Source: Rudaea cellulosilytica DSM 22992 (GTDB lineage: Bacteria; Pseudomonadota; Gammaproteobacteria; Xanthomonadales; Rhodanobacteraceae). From it: a stretch of 64,000 nucleotides of DNA. A program made the position numbers and the translations under genes. Position 1 is the stretch's first letter; every line of letters starts with the position of its first letter. The stretch is taken from contig NZ_KB899244.1 in NCBI RefSeq assembly GCF_000378125.1, positions 248,001 to 312,000 on the forward strand, written 5' to 3'. The notes beneath the pieces were generated by a model. It ran no database searches, had not been told where the DNA came from, and was given only the letters and a program-made list of their open reading frames with translations. Below are positions 1-8,732 of this stretch, in pieces.

Positions 1-95
1 TATTTCATCGCCAAGCGACGAAAGGCGGTTTTCAGTTCGCCCTCGCTCGCGGTGCGTTCGACGGAAAGGACTTCGTAATAGCAACGCTTGGTCAT
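1..95 (-). CDS. dnaJ: Chaperone protein DnaJ, N-terminal fragment
   Basis: This is the first 31 codons of DnaJ, cut by the window edge. Translation from the ATG at 95 begins [10 protein letters not shown] and continues into a J-domain helix, with a short segment ending RRLAMKY just before the expected HPD tripeptide. DnaJ is the J-domain co-chaperone that stimulates ATP hydrolysis by DnaK. The start lies 16 nt after the stop of the TMEM175-like gene on the same strand, so it is probably the distal gene of the dnaK transcript. Only the J-domain start is visible; the Gly/Phe and zinc-finger regions lie outside. Confidence 0.88.
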   Translation of the reverse strand, partial: MTKRCYYEVLSVERTASEGELKTAFRRLAMK

Positions 96-111
96 GTGAT
101 TAAAAACCTGA

Positions 112-714
112 TCACTTGTTCGCCATCACGTGGTTTTCGATGCGTCGGTCCGGGATGAACCAGATCGCCGCGACGACCGCGTACAGCACACAGGACACAA
201 TGGGAACAAAATTCGCCAGCACAATGGCGATGAGATAAAGAATCGGAGAGACCATTTCCTTCCAGCCGCTCTGCAGCGCAAGCGCCAGCGGGCAGCCTGG
301 TCCGCCGTTGCATTGGATGAGGAAACGCGAGAGCGGAATCCATGATAGCGCCGTCATCAACAGCACGACTCCGTAGATCGCGGTCGGCAACGCCGCCGGG
401 AATTGGCCATGCTCGCCGTGCGCCTCGTTCAGCCAGGCGGTAGTGAAAGGAAACAGCGACAGCCAGAACAGCAGGTGCAGGTTCGCCCACATCACCTTGC
501 CGTTGATGCGCTCGACCAGATGCATCAGATGGTGATGGTTGTTCCAGTAGATGCCAACGTAAACGAAGCTCAGCGCGTAGCTCAGGAATACCGGCCAGTT
601 GCCGAGCAGCGCCTGCCAGGTCGCCTCGTGCGGCGGCTTCAACTCGAGCACCATGATCGTGATGATCACGGCGATCACGCCGTCGGTGAATGCTTCAAGT
701 CTCCCCTTTTCCAT
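112..714 (-). CDS. TMEM175/DUF1211-family membrane protein (putative K+ channel)
   Basis: A 200-aa integral membrane protein. The N-terminus reads [12 protein letters not shown] followed by a hydrophobic helix, which matches the first repeat of bacterial TMEM175 (DUF1211) proteins, where the F-S/T-D-G motif lines the pore of K+-selective leak channels. Five to six hydrophobic segments follow, with a cluster of three His after the second helix. I chose the ATG at 714 because it puts the FTDG motif near the N-terminus as in the family; an upstream in-frame extension is only low-complexity read-through. It lies 20 nt downstream of the globin gene and 16 nt before dnaJ, inside what is normally a dnaK-dnaJ pair. 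Ion selectivity is inferred from the family only. Confidence 0.75.
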   Translation of the reverse strand: MEKGRLEAFTDGVIAVIITIMVLELKPPHEATWQALLGNWPVFLSYALSFVYVGIYWNNHHHLMHLVERINGKVMWANLHLLFWLSLFPFTTAWLNEAHGEHGQFPAALPTAIYGVVLLMTALSWIPLSRFLIQCNGGPGCPLALALQSGWKEMVSPILYLIAIVLANFVPIVSCVLYAVVAAIWFIPDRRIENHVMANK

Positions 715-734
715 TCCCTGACCTCGTACAAACA

Positions 735-1199
735 CTAACCGGTATACGGCCCCTTGGCCTCGCCCCAACCCCATTTCGGCATCGATTGCTCGGCCTCGAC
801 CTCGACACCGGGCTGCGAATTGATCAGCGCGAGCCGTGTGCCCCATTCGATGTAGGCCAGGAAAGCCGAGCGGAACTCGGGATCCGCCGGCAACCCCGCT
901 TCATCTGCCGCATCGAGCAGCAGATTCACCCACTGGCGGCGCATCGGTTCGCTCAAATGGCGCTTGAGATGCTGCCGGATCATGTGCGAATGGCCGCCGC
1001 GTTCGATCGAATACGCGGCCGGCCCGCCGAACACTTCAGCGATGAATTTCGCAACATGCTGCGGATGCCGTGCGTCCATGTGCGCAAACACCGGCTGCAG
1101 CAGTGAATCCGCTGCGACTTTCCGATAGAAAACTTCGGTCAGCCGTTCGAGCGCCGGCGCCCCTCCGGCCCAATCATACAGACTCGGCACTTCGCTCAT
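735..1199 (-). CDS. Group II truncated hemoglobin (trHbO-like)
   Basis: A 154-aa globin of the group II truncated type. It has the short N-terminal helix motif around LYDWAGG, F and Y residues in the expected B-helix region (VFYRKV), a proximal-histidine region near HSHMIRQHL, and a Trp in the G-helix (MRRQWVNLL). Group II truncated globins bind O2 or react with NO/ROS in the cytosol. The ATG at 1199 is preceded by a strong GGAGGG ribosome-binding site. An intrinsic terminator separates it from dnaK, so it may be partly uncoupled from heat-shock transcription. The C-terminus carries a Trp/Gly-rich tail (PKWGWGEAKGPY). Confidence 0.85.
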   Translation of the reverse strand: MSEVPSLYDWAGGAPALERLTEVFYRKVAADSLLQPVFAHMDARHPQHVAKFIAEVFGGPAAYSIERGGHSHMIRQHLKRHLSEPMRRQWVNLLLDAADEAGLPADPEFRSAFLAYIEWGTRLALINSQPGVEVEAEQSMPKWGWGEAKGPYTG

Positions 1200-1210
1200 G
1201 CACCCTCCAT

Positions 1211-1247
1211 CAAAACAATGGAGCCTCGCTGTGACGCGAGGCTCCAT
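1211..1247 (-). terminator. Intrinsic terminator after dnaK
   Basis: A perfect 12-bp stem (1218-1229 paired with 1236-1247, 6-nt loop) lies between the dnaK stop and the globin ribosome-binding site. Read on the minus strand it is followed by a T-rich stretch (TTGTTTTG). It probably attenuates read-through from dnaK into the globin/TMEM175/dnaJ genes. Confidence 0.8.
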
Positions 1248-1279
1248 GCACCGCATGTCGGCCAAGGACTGCCGCCAGG

Positions 1280-3202
1280 TTACTTCTTGTCTTTGACTTC
1301 GGTGAATTCGGCGTCGACGACATCGTCCTTCGGCGCCGATCCTGCGCTGGCCTGCGCGCCAGCATCGCCCGCCGGACCGCCTTGACCTGCCGCAGCGGCA
1401 GCCGCTGCCAGCGACTGCGACGCCGCTTCGAGCGCGCTGATGCGCGACTCGATCGCATCCTTGTCCTCGCCCTTCATCACCTTCTCGAGGTCGGACAGCG
1501 CGGTTTCGATCGTACCGATCTGGGCGCCGTCGACCTTTCCGCCGTGCTCCTTGATCGCCGCGCGCGTGGCGTGGACGAGTTGATCGGCCTTGTTGCGCAC
1601 GCCGACGAGCTCGTGGAACTTGCGGTCCTCTTCCTTGTTCGCTTCGGCGTCGCTGACCATGCGCTTGATCTCGTCCTCGGACAGACCCGAGGAACCCTTG
1701 ATCTCGATGCGCTGCTCCTTGCCCGTGTTCTTGTCCTTGGCCGAGACGTGCAGGATGCCGTTCGCGTCGATGTCGAACGCGACTTCGATCTGCGGCATGC
1801 CGCGCGGCGCCTGCTGGATGCCCTGCAGGTCGAACTTGCCGAGTGACTTGTTCGCGCTGGCGCGCTCGCGCTCGCCTTGCAGCACGTGCACGGTCACCGC
1901 GGTCTGGTTGTCCTCGGCGGTCGAGAACGTCTGCTGCGCCTTGGTCGGAATGGTCGTGTTCTTCTCGATCAGCTTGGTCATCACGCCGCCGGCCGTCTCG
2001 ATGCCGAGCGACAGCGGTGTGACGTCGAGCAGCAGCACGTCCTTGACCGAGCCGCCGAGCACGCCGCCCTGGATCGCCGCGCCCACGGCGACGGCCTCAT
2101 CCGGGTTGACGTCCTTGCGCGGCTCCTTACCGAAGAAGTTCTTCACCGCTTCCTGGACCTTGGGCATGCGCGTCTGGCCGCCAACGAGGATGACCTCGCT
2201 GATGTCCGACACCTTCAAGCCCGCATCGGCAATCGCGGTGCGGCACGGCGCAATGGTCTTTTCGATCAGGTCGGCGACGAGCGCTTCGAGCTTGGCGCGC
2301 GTCAGCTTGATGTTGAGATGCTTCGGACCCGACGCGTCCGCCGTGATGTACGGCAGGTTGACATCGGTCTGGTGCGCGCTCGACAACTCGATCTTCGCAC
2401 GCTCGGCAGCGTCCTTGAGGCGCTGCAGGGCAAGCGAATCGTTCTTGAGATCGACACCGGATTCCTTCTTGAACTCCTCGACCAGATAGTCGATCAGGCG
2501 CTTGTCGAAATCCTCGCCACCGAGGAACGTGTCGCCGTTCGTCGCCAGCACTTCGAACTGCTTTTCGCCGTCGACATTCGCGATCTCGATGACCGAGACG
2601 TCGAACGTGCCGCCGCCGAGATCGTAGACCGCAACCTTGCGATCGCCACCCTGCTTGTCGATGCCGTAGGCCAGCGCGGCCGCGGTCGGCTCGTTGATGA
2701 TGCGCTTGACGTCGAGGCCCGCGATGCGGCCGGCATCCTTGGTTGCCTGGCGCTGTGAGTCGTTGAAGTACGCGGGCACGGTGATGACAGCCTCGGTGAC
2801 CGGCTCGCCGAGGAAATCCTCCGCGGTCTTCTTCATCTTGATCAACACTTGCGCGGAGATTTCCGGCGGCGCCATCTGCCTGCCACCGGCGGTCGCCACC
2901 CAGGCATCACCGTTGTCGTGCGCAAGGATCTTGTACGGCACGAGACCGATGTCCTTCTGCACCTCGGCATCGGTGAACTTGCGCCCGATCAGACGCTTCA
3001 CCGCGTAGAAGGTGTTCTTAGGGTTGGTCACCGCCTGGCGCTTGGCGGTGGCGCCGACGAGGATCTCATTGTCCTTGTAGGCGACGATCGACGGCGTAGT
3101 GCGGTCGCCTTCGGAATTCTCGATGACGCGTGCCGTCGTGCCTTCCATGACGGCCACGCACGAGTTGGTCGTGCCGAGGTCGATACCGATGATTTTACCC
3201 AT
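1280..3202 (-). CDS. dnaK: Chaperone protein DnaK (Hsp70)
   Basis: A 640-aa Hsp70 chaperone. It binds exposed hydrophobic peptides in an ATP cycle driven by DnaJ and GrpE. The nucleotide-binding domain (about 1-385) starts [13 protein letters not shown] and carries the DLGGGTFD phosphate motif; the linker contains the [11 protein letters not shown] segment, followed by the beta-sandwich and helical lid. The tail ends [15 protein letters not shown], as in proteobacterial DnaK. The ATG at 3202 has a GGGAGAAG ribosome-binding site; a longer in-frame start upstream lacks conservation. It lies downstream of grpE with its own sigma32-like promoter in the gap. Confidence 0.98.
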   Translation of the reverse strand: MGKIIGIDLGTTNSCVAVMEGTTARVIENSEGDRTTPSIVAYKDNEILVGATAKRQAVTNPKNTFYAVKRLIGRKFTDAEVQKDIGLVPYKILAHDNGDAWVATAGGRQMAPPEISAQVLIKMKKTAEDFLGEPVTEAVITVPAYFNDSQRQATKDAGRIAGLDVKRIINEPTAAALAYGIDKQGGDRKVAVYDLGGGTFDVSVIEIANVDGEKQFEVLATNGDTFLGGEDFDKRLIDYLVEEFKKESGVDLKNDSLALQRLKDAAERAKIELSSAHQTDVNLPYITADASGPKHLNIKLTRAKLEALVADLIEKTIAPCRTAIADAGLKVSDISEVILVGGQTRMPKVQEAVKNFFGKEPRKDVNPDEAVAVGAAIQGGVLGGSVKDVLLLDVTPLSLGIETAGGVMTKLIEKNTTIPTKAQQTFSTAEDNQTAVTVHVLQGERERASANKSLGKFDLQGIQQAPRGMPQIEVAFDIDANGILHVSAKDKNTGKEQRIEIKGSSGLSEDEIKRMVSDAEANKEEDRKFHELVGVRNKADQLVHATRAAIKEHGGKVDGAQIGTIETALSDLEKVMKGEDKDAIESRISALEAASQSLAAAAAAAGQGGPAGDAGAQASAGSAPKDDVVDAEFTEVKDKK

Positions 3203-3253
3203 ATGAGCTTCTCCCAAAAATTTTTTGCGGCGCAATGCCGCGGCTGACAGCGA

Positions 3254-3282
3254 AAATGTGGCTATGCGCGACTCAATTCAAG
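3254..3282 (-). promoter_or_regulatory. Candidate sigma32 heat-shock promoter of dnaK
   Basis: Read on the minus strand, CTTGAA (complement of 3277-3282) is followed after 15 nt by CCACATTT (complement of 3254-3261), close to the sigma32 consensus CTTGAA / CCCCATnT. It begins immediately after the grpE stop and lies about 50 nt before the dnaK start, so dnaK can be transcribed separately from hrcA-grpE. No CIRCE-like inverted repeat is visible here. Confidence 0.65.
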
Positions 3283-3284
3283 TC

Positions 3285-3821
3285 TCATGACGCCTTGGAA
3301 ACGGTCACCAGCGCGGGGCGCAACAGGCGTTCGTTCAGCACGTAACCCTTCTGGATCACGGCGACGACGGTGTCCGGCTTCGTCCCCGGCGCCTCGACCA
3401 TGCTGACCGCCTGGTGCTGTTCGGGATTGAACGGCTGGCCGACCGGGTCGATCGGTTTCAGGCCGTTGCCTTCGGCAACCTTGAGCAGCGCCTTCAAAGT
3501 CAGTTCCATGCCCTCGCGCAGGCTGCCGGCATCGGCCGTCTGTACGGCCAAACCGCGCTCGAGGCTATCGCACACCGGCAGCAGGTCGCTCAGCACGCGC
3601 TCGTTGGCGAATCTGCGCGCCTGGTCGAGGTCGCGCTGCAGACGCTTGCGCTGGTTCTCGATTTCGGCGCGCTCGCGCAGCAGCAGGTCGCGCATCTCGC
3701 CGAGCTTGGTTTCGTATTCGTTGACGAGCTTGTTCAGCTCGTCGCCTCCCTGCGCGGCATCGGCGGTGACGTCCGCCGCGGTGTTTTCCGGTTTCCCGGA
3801 ATTGGTATTCTCGGTGCTCAC
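3285..3821 (-). CDS. grpE: Nucleotide exchange factor GrpE
   Basis: A 178-aa GrpE, the exchange factor that releases ADP from DnaK. The N-terminal acidic/Thr-rich tail is followed by a long coiled coil (about residues 30-90, rich in E, K and R), then the beta-rich head with the conserved PEQHQAV and VIQKGY motifs. No ATG gives a sensible N-terminus; I chose the GTG at 3821, which has a GGAG site 5 nt upstream and gives a family-typical length. The longer in-frame extension into the upstream gap is low-complexity. It lies between hrcA and dnaK in the classical heat-shock order. Confidence 0.93.
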   Translation of the reverse strand: MSTENTNSGKPENTAADVTADAAQGGDELNKLVNEYETKLGEMRDLLLRERAEIENQRKRLQRDLDQARRFANERVLSDLLPVCDSLERGLAVQTADAGSLREGMELTLKALLKVAEGNGLKPIDPVGQPFNPEQHQAVSMVEAPGTKPDTVVAVIQKGYVLNERLLRPALVTVSKAS

Positions 3822-3974
3822 AAGCGCTCCACAATCCGATGGTTTGTTCCTGCCGGCGGAAGTTCGCGAAGAGATTCGCGACGTAGTTCCGGGCAATGCC
3901 TCGCCTGCGGCAGGAGCCGCAGGGCGATCCAATCATTTTACCCCAGGCGATTTATGAGGGCAGGCGCGCGTGGT

Positions 3975-5021
3975 TCAAGAGGCCGCAGCCAGCGCCCCGG
4001 ACAAAATCTGTGCCGTTGCCTGCACCACCGGGATCACGCGTTGGTAGGCCATGCGCGTCGGCCCGATGACGCCGAGCACGCCGAGTATGCGACCGTCGAC
4101 GCCATACGGCGCGGTCACGAGGCTGTAGGCACCGAGCGGATTGAACCCGGATTCTTCGCCGATGAACAAGCGCACGCCTTCGGCGCGCGAGCAGTTTTCC
4201 AGCAAGTTCAGCAGATCGCGCTTGCGCTGGAACGCCTCGAACAGTTCGCGCAGGCTGTCCATGTCGGCCGCGACCTGCGCGCCCATCAGATTGACCTGGC
4301 CCTTGATCAGCATGTCGGCGTTGGTCTGATCCGGGAACCCCTGCTGGGCGACGTCGGCTGCCGCAACCATGAGCTGATGCAGGCGCGCGCTGGTCTCGCG
4401 CATCTCGCGCTTGAGCCGCTCGCGGATCTCGCTCATGCGCAGGCCGGCGTAGTTCGCGTTGAGGAAATTCGACACCTGCTCCAGTTCGCTCGGCGAGTAA
4501 ACGTGCTGGGTAGTGACCACGCGGTTCTGCACTTCGTTGTCGGCGAAGACGAGGATGACAAGCACGCGATTGCCGCCGATCGCGACGAAATCGATGTGGC
4601 GGAACGGGAACTCCTCGCGCTTAGGCACGGTGACGACGCCGACGAAATGGGTGACTTCCGAAAGCAGCGACGACACGCCGTTGAGCAAGTCCTGGGTGGG
4701 CGCCTGAGTCGGCAGTTCGCGGCGCAGCGCGTCGATCTGGGGTTCGTCGAGCGGCTTCAGTTCGAGCAGGCTGTCGACGAACATGCGATAGCCCTGCGCG
4801 GTCGGCACGCGCCCGGCCGAGGTATGCGGCGCAGCAAGCAAACCGAGCTCTTCAAGGTCAGCCATCACATTGCGGATCGTCGCCGGGCTCACGTCGAGGC
4901 CCGAATTCTTCGCCAGCGTACGCGAGCCGACCGGTTGCCCGTCGGCAATGTACTGCGCAATCAGCGCACGCAGCAACTGGCGCGCGCGCGGATCGAGTTG
5001 GTGGCCGAAATGAGCGGACAT
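3975..5021 (-). CDS. hrcA: Heat-inducible transcription repressor HrcA
   Basis: A 348-aa HrcA. The winged-helix DNA-binding domain occupies roughly residues 10-80 (segment GLDVSPATIRNVMADLEELG), followed by the GAF-like and insertion domains. HrcA normally represses chaperone genes by binding CIRCE repeats and is kept active by GroEL. The ATG at 5021 gives the usual family length; an upstream TTG at 5057 would leave almost no 5' leader from the predicted promoter. It heads the hrcA-grpE-dnaK cluster and is divergent from recN. I see no CIRCE sequence upstream of hrcA, grpE or dnaK. Confidence 0.95.
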   Translation of the reverse strand: MSAHFGHQLDPRARQLLRALIAQYIADGQPVGSRTLAKNSGLDVSPATIRNVMADLEELGLLAAPHTSAGRVPTAQGYRMFVDSLLELKPLDEPQIDALRRELPTQAPTQDLLNGVSSLLSEVTHFVGVVTVPKREEFPFRHIDFVAIGGNRVLVILVFADNEVQNRVVTTQHVYSPSELEQVSNFLNANYAGLRMSEIRERLKREMRETSARLHQLMVAAADVAQQGFPDQTNADMLIKGQVNLMGAQVAADMDSLRELFEAFQRKRDLLNLLENCSRAEGVRLFIGEESGFNPLGAYSLVTAPYGVDGRILGVLGVIGPTRMAYQRVIPVVQATAQILSGALAAAS

Positions 5022-5073
5022 AGGCGGACTTGCGAAACAGTGTGGTGACGCTAGCAACGGAAACCGTCATGGT

Positions 5074-5103
5074 CAATATGGATTTTCCGCGGCCTCGTTC
5101 AAG
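5074..5103 (-). promoter_or_regulatory. Candidate sigma32-type promoter of hrcA-grpE
   Basis: On the minus strand CTTGAA (complement of 5098-5103) is followed after 16 nt by CCATATTG (complement of 5074-5081), a fair match to the sigma32 -35/-10 pattern. It lies about 50 nt before the hrcA ATG in the hrcA/recN divergent gap. The -10 match is weaker than that of the dnaK promoter. Confidence 0.45.
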
Positions 5104-5175
5104 TAGTTGCACCGGTCTTGGCTGGGTCGGTTTCGCGTGATAGCGTGCGCGCGCCGATTGTCCACCTCGTCTTCC

Positions 5176-6861
5176 ATGCTGCAAGCGCTGTTCGTCAAGG
5201 ATTTCGCCATCGTCGGCGAAGCCGAAATCGGCTTCGAGCCGGGTCTGACCGTGGTCACCGGTGAAACCGGCGCGGGCAAGTCGTTGATGGTCGATTGTTT
5301 ATTGCTGTTGGCAGGGCAACGGGCCGACTCGGGCGTCGTACGTCACGGCAGCGAACGCGCGGAACTGATTGCCGACTTCGACCTGACCGACGCGCCGGCG
5401 GCGAAACAATGGCTCGCGGAAGAGGAATTCGACGACGGCGATGGCTGCCAGCTGCGCCGCGTGATCCGCGCCGAAGGCGCTTCACGCGCTTGGATCAACG
5501 GCCGCCCGGCGACGCTCGCGCAAATGCAGACGCTGGCGGAAAAACTCATCGAAATCCACGGCCAGCACGAACATCAGGCGCTGCTCGACAAGACCAGTCA
5601 GCTCGCCCTGCTCGATGCGTTCGGCGACCACGCCGCGCTGTTGCCGCCGGTCGCCGCATTGGCCGCGCGCTGGCGCGCGATCGACGCGCGCATGCGCGAG
5701 CTGCAGGGCGATCATGACCATTCCGAGCGCATCGCACTGCTCTCGCACCAGGTCGAGGAACTCGAGCGCCATGCGCTTGAGCCTGCCGAGATTGACTCGC
5801 TCAACGAGACGTACAAGCGCCTGGCCAATGCCGGAAATCTGATCCAGGGCACGAGCGCGCTCGCCGAACTGCTCGACGGCGAAGGCGAGTACAGCCTACT
5901 GCGCCTAGTCCATCGCGCACGGACCGAAATCGCCCGTTTGGCCCAGGCCGATCCCGAGCTCGCGGCGACGGGCGACCTGCTCGATACCGCCGGCGTCCAG
6001 CTCGACGAAGCGAACAACGCGCTCGCACGCTACCGCGACGCACTCGACCTCGACCCGGAAAAGCTCGCCGAAGCCGAGGCGCAGATCGCGAAGCTGCACG
6101 AGCTCGGGCGCAAACACCGCATGCCCGTCGTCGAGCTGAAAAACCACGCGCAAACGCTGCGCGACGAGCTGGAAACCTTGCAAGGCGCGGGCGCGGCACT
6201 GATCAAACTCGAGCGCGAACGCGGCGACGTCGAGCGCGACTACCGTGCGGCCGCGGCGAAGTTGTCCGCGGCGCGCGCCGCAGCGGCAACAACCCTGGGC
6301 AACAAGGTCAGCGGACTGATGGACGAGCTGGGCATGGCCGGCGGGCGTTTCGAAGTCGAAATCGAGCCGTCGGAAAAAGCGGCGCCGGATGCTCAAGGTC
6401 TGGAACGCGTCGAATTCCTGGTCAGTGCCAACCCGGGCCAGCCGGCGCGCGCGTTGCGTCGCGTCGCTTCAGGCGGCGAGCTATCGCGCATCAGCCTCGC
6501 GATCGAAGTCGCCGCGCTCGGCAGCGACGACGCCAGCGCCGACGCGATCGCAACGATGGTGTTCGACGAAGTCGATTCCGGCATCGGCGGCGCCGTCGCC
6601 GAAGTGGTCGGTCAGAAACTGCGCCGGCTCGGCGCGCGCCGCCAGGTGCTCTGCGTCACCCACCTGGCGCAGGTCGCCGCGCAGGGCCATCAGCACCTGC
6701 GCGTGGCCAAGTCCAGCGACGGCGCGAGCACGCAGACCCAGATCGAAGCGCTGGACGCGAAGGCGCGTCGCGACGAAATCGCGCGCATGCTCGGCGGCGT
6801 GGAGATCACGCGCCAGACACTGGCGCACGCCAAGCAGATGCTGGAAAGCGCAGACCGGTGA
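5176..6861 (+). CDS. recN: DNA repair protein RecN
   Basis: A 561-aa SMC-like ATPase of double-strand break repair. Walker A GETGAGKS is at residues 29-36; a long central coiled-coil region rich in L, E, A and R follows. The C-terminal half carries the ABC signature (ASGGELSR), Walker B (MVFDEVDSGIGG) and the CVTHLAQVA segment. The length matches E. coli RecN. The ATG at 5176 places the ATP-binding domain at the N-terminus as in the family; a longer in-frame extension from 5107 has no support. It is divergent from hrcA and convergent with fur, with only 21 nt between the stops. I did not identify a LexA operator upstream. Confidence 0.97.
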   Translation: MLQALFVKDFAIVGEAEIGFEPGLTVVTGETGAGKSLMVDCLLLLAGQRADSGVVRHGSERAELIADFDLTDAPAAKQWLAEEEFDDGDGCQLRRVIRAEGASRAWINGRPATLAQMQTLAEKLIEIHGQHEHQALLDKTSQLALLDAFGDHAALLPPVAALAARWRAIDARMRELQGDHDHSERIALLSHQVEELERHALEPAEIDSLNETYKRLANAGNLIQGTSALAELLDGEGEYSLLRLVHRARTEIARLAQADPELAATGDLLDTAGVQLDEANNALARYRDALDLDPEKLAEAEAQIAKLHELGRKHRMPVVELKNHAQTLRDELETLQGAGAALIKLERERGDVERDYRAAAAKLSAARAAAATTLGNKVSGLMDELGMAGGRFEVEIEPSEKAAPDAQGLERVEFLVSANPGQPARALRRVASGGELSRISLAIEVAALGSDDASADAIATMVFDEVDSGIGGAVAEVVGQKLRRLGARRQVLCVTHLAQVAAQGHQHLRVAKSSDGASTQTQIEALDAKARRDEIARMLGGVEITRQTLAHAKQMLESADR

Positions 6862-6882
6862 CGATGCGACGCCTGTGCGCCG

Positions 6883-7299
6883 CTACGAGCGCCTCGCCGT
6901 CTTTTTCGGCCGTACGTACAGCACGAGACTGTGTTCCTCGATCACGTAGCCGTGCTTGTCGGCGATTTCGCGCTGCAGGCGCTCGATGTCTTCGCTGACG
7001 AATTCGACGACCTTGCCGCTGTCGAGATCGACCATGTGGTCGTGGTGCTTGCCGCGCTCGATCTCATAGACCGCCTGGCCGCCCTCGAAATTGTGCTTGG
7101 CGACAAGGCCTGCGGCCTCGAATTGGGTCAGCACGCGATAGACCGTGGCGAGGCCGATCTCGTCATCATGCTCGAGCAACTGACGATAGATGTCTTCGGC
7201 GGTGAGATGCTTGCCGTCCGAGGCTTCGAGAATTTCGAGGATGCGCATGCGCGGATGGGTCACTTTGAGCCCGGCCTTGCGCAGATCTTGAGTTTCCAT
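6883..7299 (-). CDS. fur: Ferric uptake regulator Fur
   Basis: A 138-aa Fur-family metalloregulator. The winged helix (about residues 10-80, with GLATVYRVLTQFEAAGLV as recognition segment) is followed by the metal/dimerization domain containing HHDH and the second His/Glu site (EEHSLVLYV). The protein contains no cysteine at all, so the CxxC structural zinc site of E. coli Fur is missing. The ATG at 7299 has an AGGTGG site 7 nt upstream. Fur is divergent from bamE, the same arrangement as fur/omlA in Pseudomonas and Xanthomonas. It probably represses iron uptake when loaded with Fe2+. Confidence 0.96.
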   Translation of the reverse strand: METQDLRKAGLKVTHPRMRILEILEASDGKHLTAEDIYRQLLEHDDEIGLATVYRVLTQFEAAGLVAKHNFEGGQAVYEIERGKHHDHMVDLDSGKVVEFVSEDIERLQREIADKHGYVIEEHSLVLYVRPKKTARRS

Positions 7300-7393
7300 A
7301 TGAGTACCACCTGAATGCCGAACGCGGCGCGCGCGTCCGCTGGAGCCGGCGGCTAGTGTATCATCGCCGAGTTCCCGATCCGTTCCGACTCGC

Positions 7394-7858
7394 ATGCAGA
7401 TGACCCAGGCCCGCACGAACCGAATCCTTTTCCACTGGCCACGCGCGCTCGTGCTGGCCGCGATTGCGTTCGCGCTCGGTGCCTGCAATCCGATCTATCA
7501 GCTCGATATCCAGCAAGGCAACTTGTTCAGTAAGGCTCAGGTCGAGTCGCTCAAACCCGGCATGAGCAAGCGCCAGGTGATGCTGACGATGGGCAGCCCG
7601 TCGGTGATCAATCCATTCCAACAGAGCCGCTGGGACTACATCTCCACGTTTCGTCGCGGCAACGGCCGCATGGATACCAAGGACCTCGTCCTCTATTTCG
7701 AAGGCGACAGTCTGGGCAAGATAGACGGCGACTACTTCTCCGAAGATCCGGTGGAATTGATTCGCCTGGCAACCAAGTACAAGCGCCAGTACCCCGACGA
7801 AAAGCGCACCGACGAAGAAAAGAAAAAGCGCAGCGGTGGCGACGATACCGGCGCATAG
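7394..7858 (+). CDS. bamE: Outer membrane assembly lipoprotein BamE (OmlA/SmpA)
   Basis: A 154-aa lipoprotein of the BAM complex, which inserts beta-barrel proteins into the outer membrane. An N-terminal signal peptide ends in the lipobox L-G-A-C with the lipid-anchored Cys at residue 31. The SmpA/OmlA fold follows, with the conserved segments QGNLFSKAQVESLKPGMSK, VMLTMGSPS and a WDYI motif. The C-terminus is a charged Lys/Glu/Asp tail. An internal ATG two codons later is an equally good start. It is divergent from fur and ends at a bidirectional terminator shared with the rnfH-like gene. Confidence 0.95.
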   Translation: MQMTQARTNRILFHWPRALVLAAIAFALGACNPIYQLDIQQGNLFSKAQVESLKPGMSKRQVMLTMGSPSVINPFQQSRWDYISTFRRGNGRMDTKDLVLYFEGDSLGKIDGDYFSEDPVELIRLATKYKRQYPDEKRTDEEKKKRSGGDDTGA

Positions 7859-7885
7859 TTTTCGGCATCACTTCGATCGCGACAA

Positions 7886-7920
7886 TCAAAAAGCGGCCGT
7901 CCCGGGCCGCTTTTGTTTTT
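7886..7920. terminator. Bidirectional intrinsic terminator between bamE and rnfH
   Basis: A 10-bp stem (7889-7898 with 7905-7914, 6-nt loop) has A's on the left and a T-tract (TTTTGTTTTT) on the right, so it can terminate both bamE and the convergent ratA-rnfH transcript. It overlaps the last codons of rnfH. Confidence 0.85.
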
Positions 7921-8212
7921 CGGCCCGGCGGCGCCGCGCCTGCTTGGGATCGATCTTCAGCGAACGATACAGTTCGACGCGATCGCCATCGCTCAGCAAC
8001 GCGGCCGCCGTGACGAGCCGGCCGAAGATGCCGATCAAGATCGGCTCGAAGTCAGCAGGCAGCGCATCGCGTATGCCCGAGATGCGGACCGCTTCGTCCA
8101 CGGTTGCACCGGCGGGCAACGTCGCCACGCGCACGAGCTGCCGCTGCGGATCGGCGTAAACGACCTCGACTCGTATCGTCGATGGCGGTGCCGGAGGCGA
8201 CGTTTCAGGCAT
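7886..8212 (-). CDS. rnfH: RnfH-family (UPF0125, ubiquitin-like fold) protein
   Basis: A 108-aa small protein of the RnfH/YfjF family. The beta-grasp region reads IRVEVVYADPQRQ at the N-terminus and contains a GIFGRLV segment; the tail is very basic. The function of the family is not settled; it is usually encoded next to ratA, as here. The ATG at 8212 overlaps the last codons of ratA, so the two are translationally coupled. The final codons run through the left arm of the shared bamE/rnfH terminator. The match to the family is good in length and context. Confidence 0.85.
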   Translation of the reverse strand: MPETSPPAPPSTIRVEVVYADPQRQLVRVATLPAGATVDEAVRISGIRDALPADFEPILIGIFGRLVTAAALLSDGDRVELYRSLKIDPKQARRRRAEKQKRPGTAAF

Positions 8213-8633
8213 AGGCGCGATCGGCCTCGCGGCAAAATTCATCGACCATGCGGTCGGCCAGCTTCTGGAATCCCGCGCGCAGCACGGGGCCCATCAAGCC
8301 GGAGTAGTCGAAGTCGAGCGCCAGCGCGATCTTGCAGCCGGCATCACCGAGTGCGGTGAAGGTCCATGCTCCATGCAGCGCGCGGAATGGGCCTTCGACC
8401 AGTTGCATGGCGATTCGGTGCGGCGTTTCCAGTATGTTGCGCGTGGTGAAGCTTTGCGTCATCGCGCCGAGGCGCAGGTCGAGGCGCGCGATCAGTGCCT
8501 CGGTCTCGAGCGCGAGCACCTTCGCGTCCGCGCACCAGTTGAAGCGGCGCGGATACGCCTCGACATCGTTGACCAGATCGAACATGCGCGTGCAACTGTG
8601 GCGCACGATCGCGCTGCGGCGGATCTGGATCAC
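8205..8633 (-). CDS. ratA: START/SRPBCC-domain protein RatA
   Basis: A 142-aa member of the polyketide cyclase/START superfamily. The core includes MFDLVNDVEAYPRRF near the N-terminus and the C-terminal helix ending FQKLADRMVDEFCREA. E. coli RatA was reported to interfere with 70S assembly; other homologues relate to coenzyme Q binding (Coq10). I chose the GTG at 8633, which starts VIQIRRSAIV as in Xanthomonadales homologues; no ATG is close. It is divergent from smpB and overlaps rnfH by 8 nt, a common ratA-rnfH/smpB arrangement. Confidence 0.85.
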   Translation of the reverse strand: MIQIRRSAIVRHSCTRMFDLVNDVEAYPRRFNWCADAKVLALETEALIARLDLRLGAMTQSFTTRNILETPHRIAMQLVEGPFRALHGAWTFTALGDAGCKIALALDFDYSGLMGPVLRAGFQKLADRMVDEFCREADRAYA

Positions 8634-8732
8634 GCGGCGACCCCGCGAAAAAATGTATACAATGTTCGATCGACCATCCGGTAATTCTAGAACGTAAAGG
8701 CTGCGCATGCAGCGCAGCACTGCACAAATTCA

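Noticed and set aside
3414-5048. 544-aa open frame on the plus strand
   Set aside because: Antisense to grpE and hrcA, with no family features.
5022-5057. Upstream TTG start for hrcA
   Set aside because: It would leave only about 10 nt after the predicted promoter and adds non-conserved residues.
7357-7364. TATCAT as bamE promoter
   Set aside because: No -35 element at suitable spacing.
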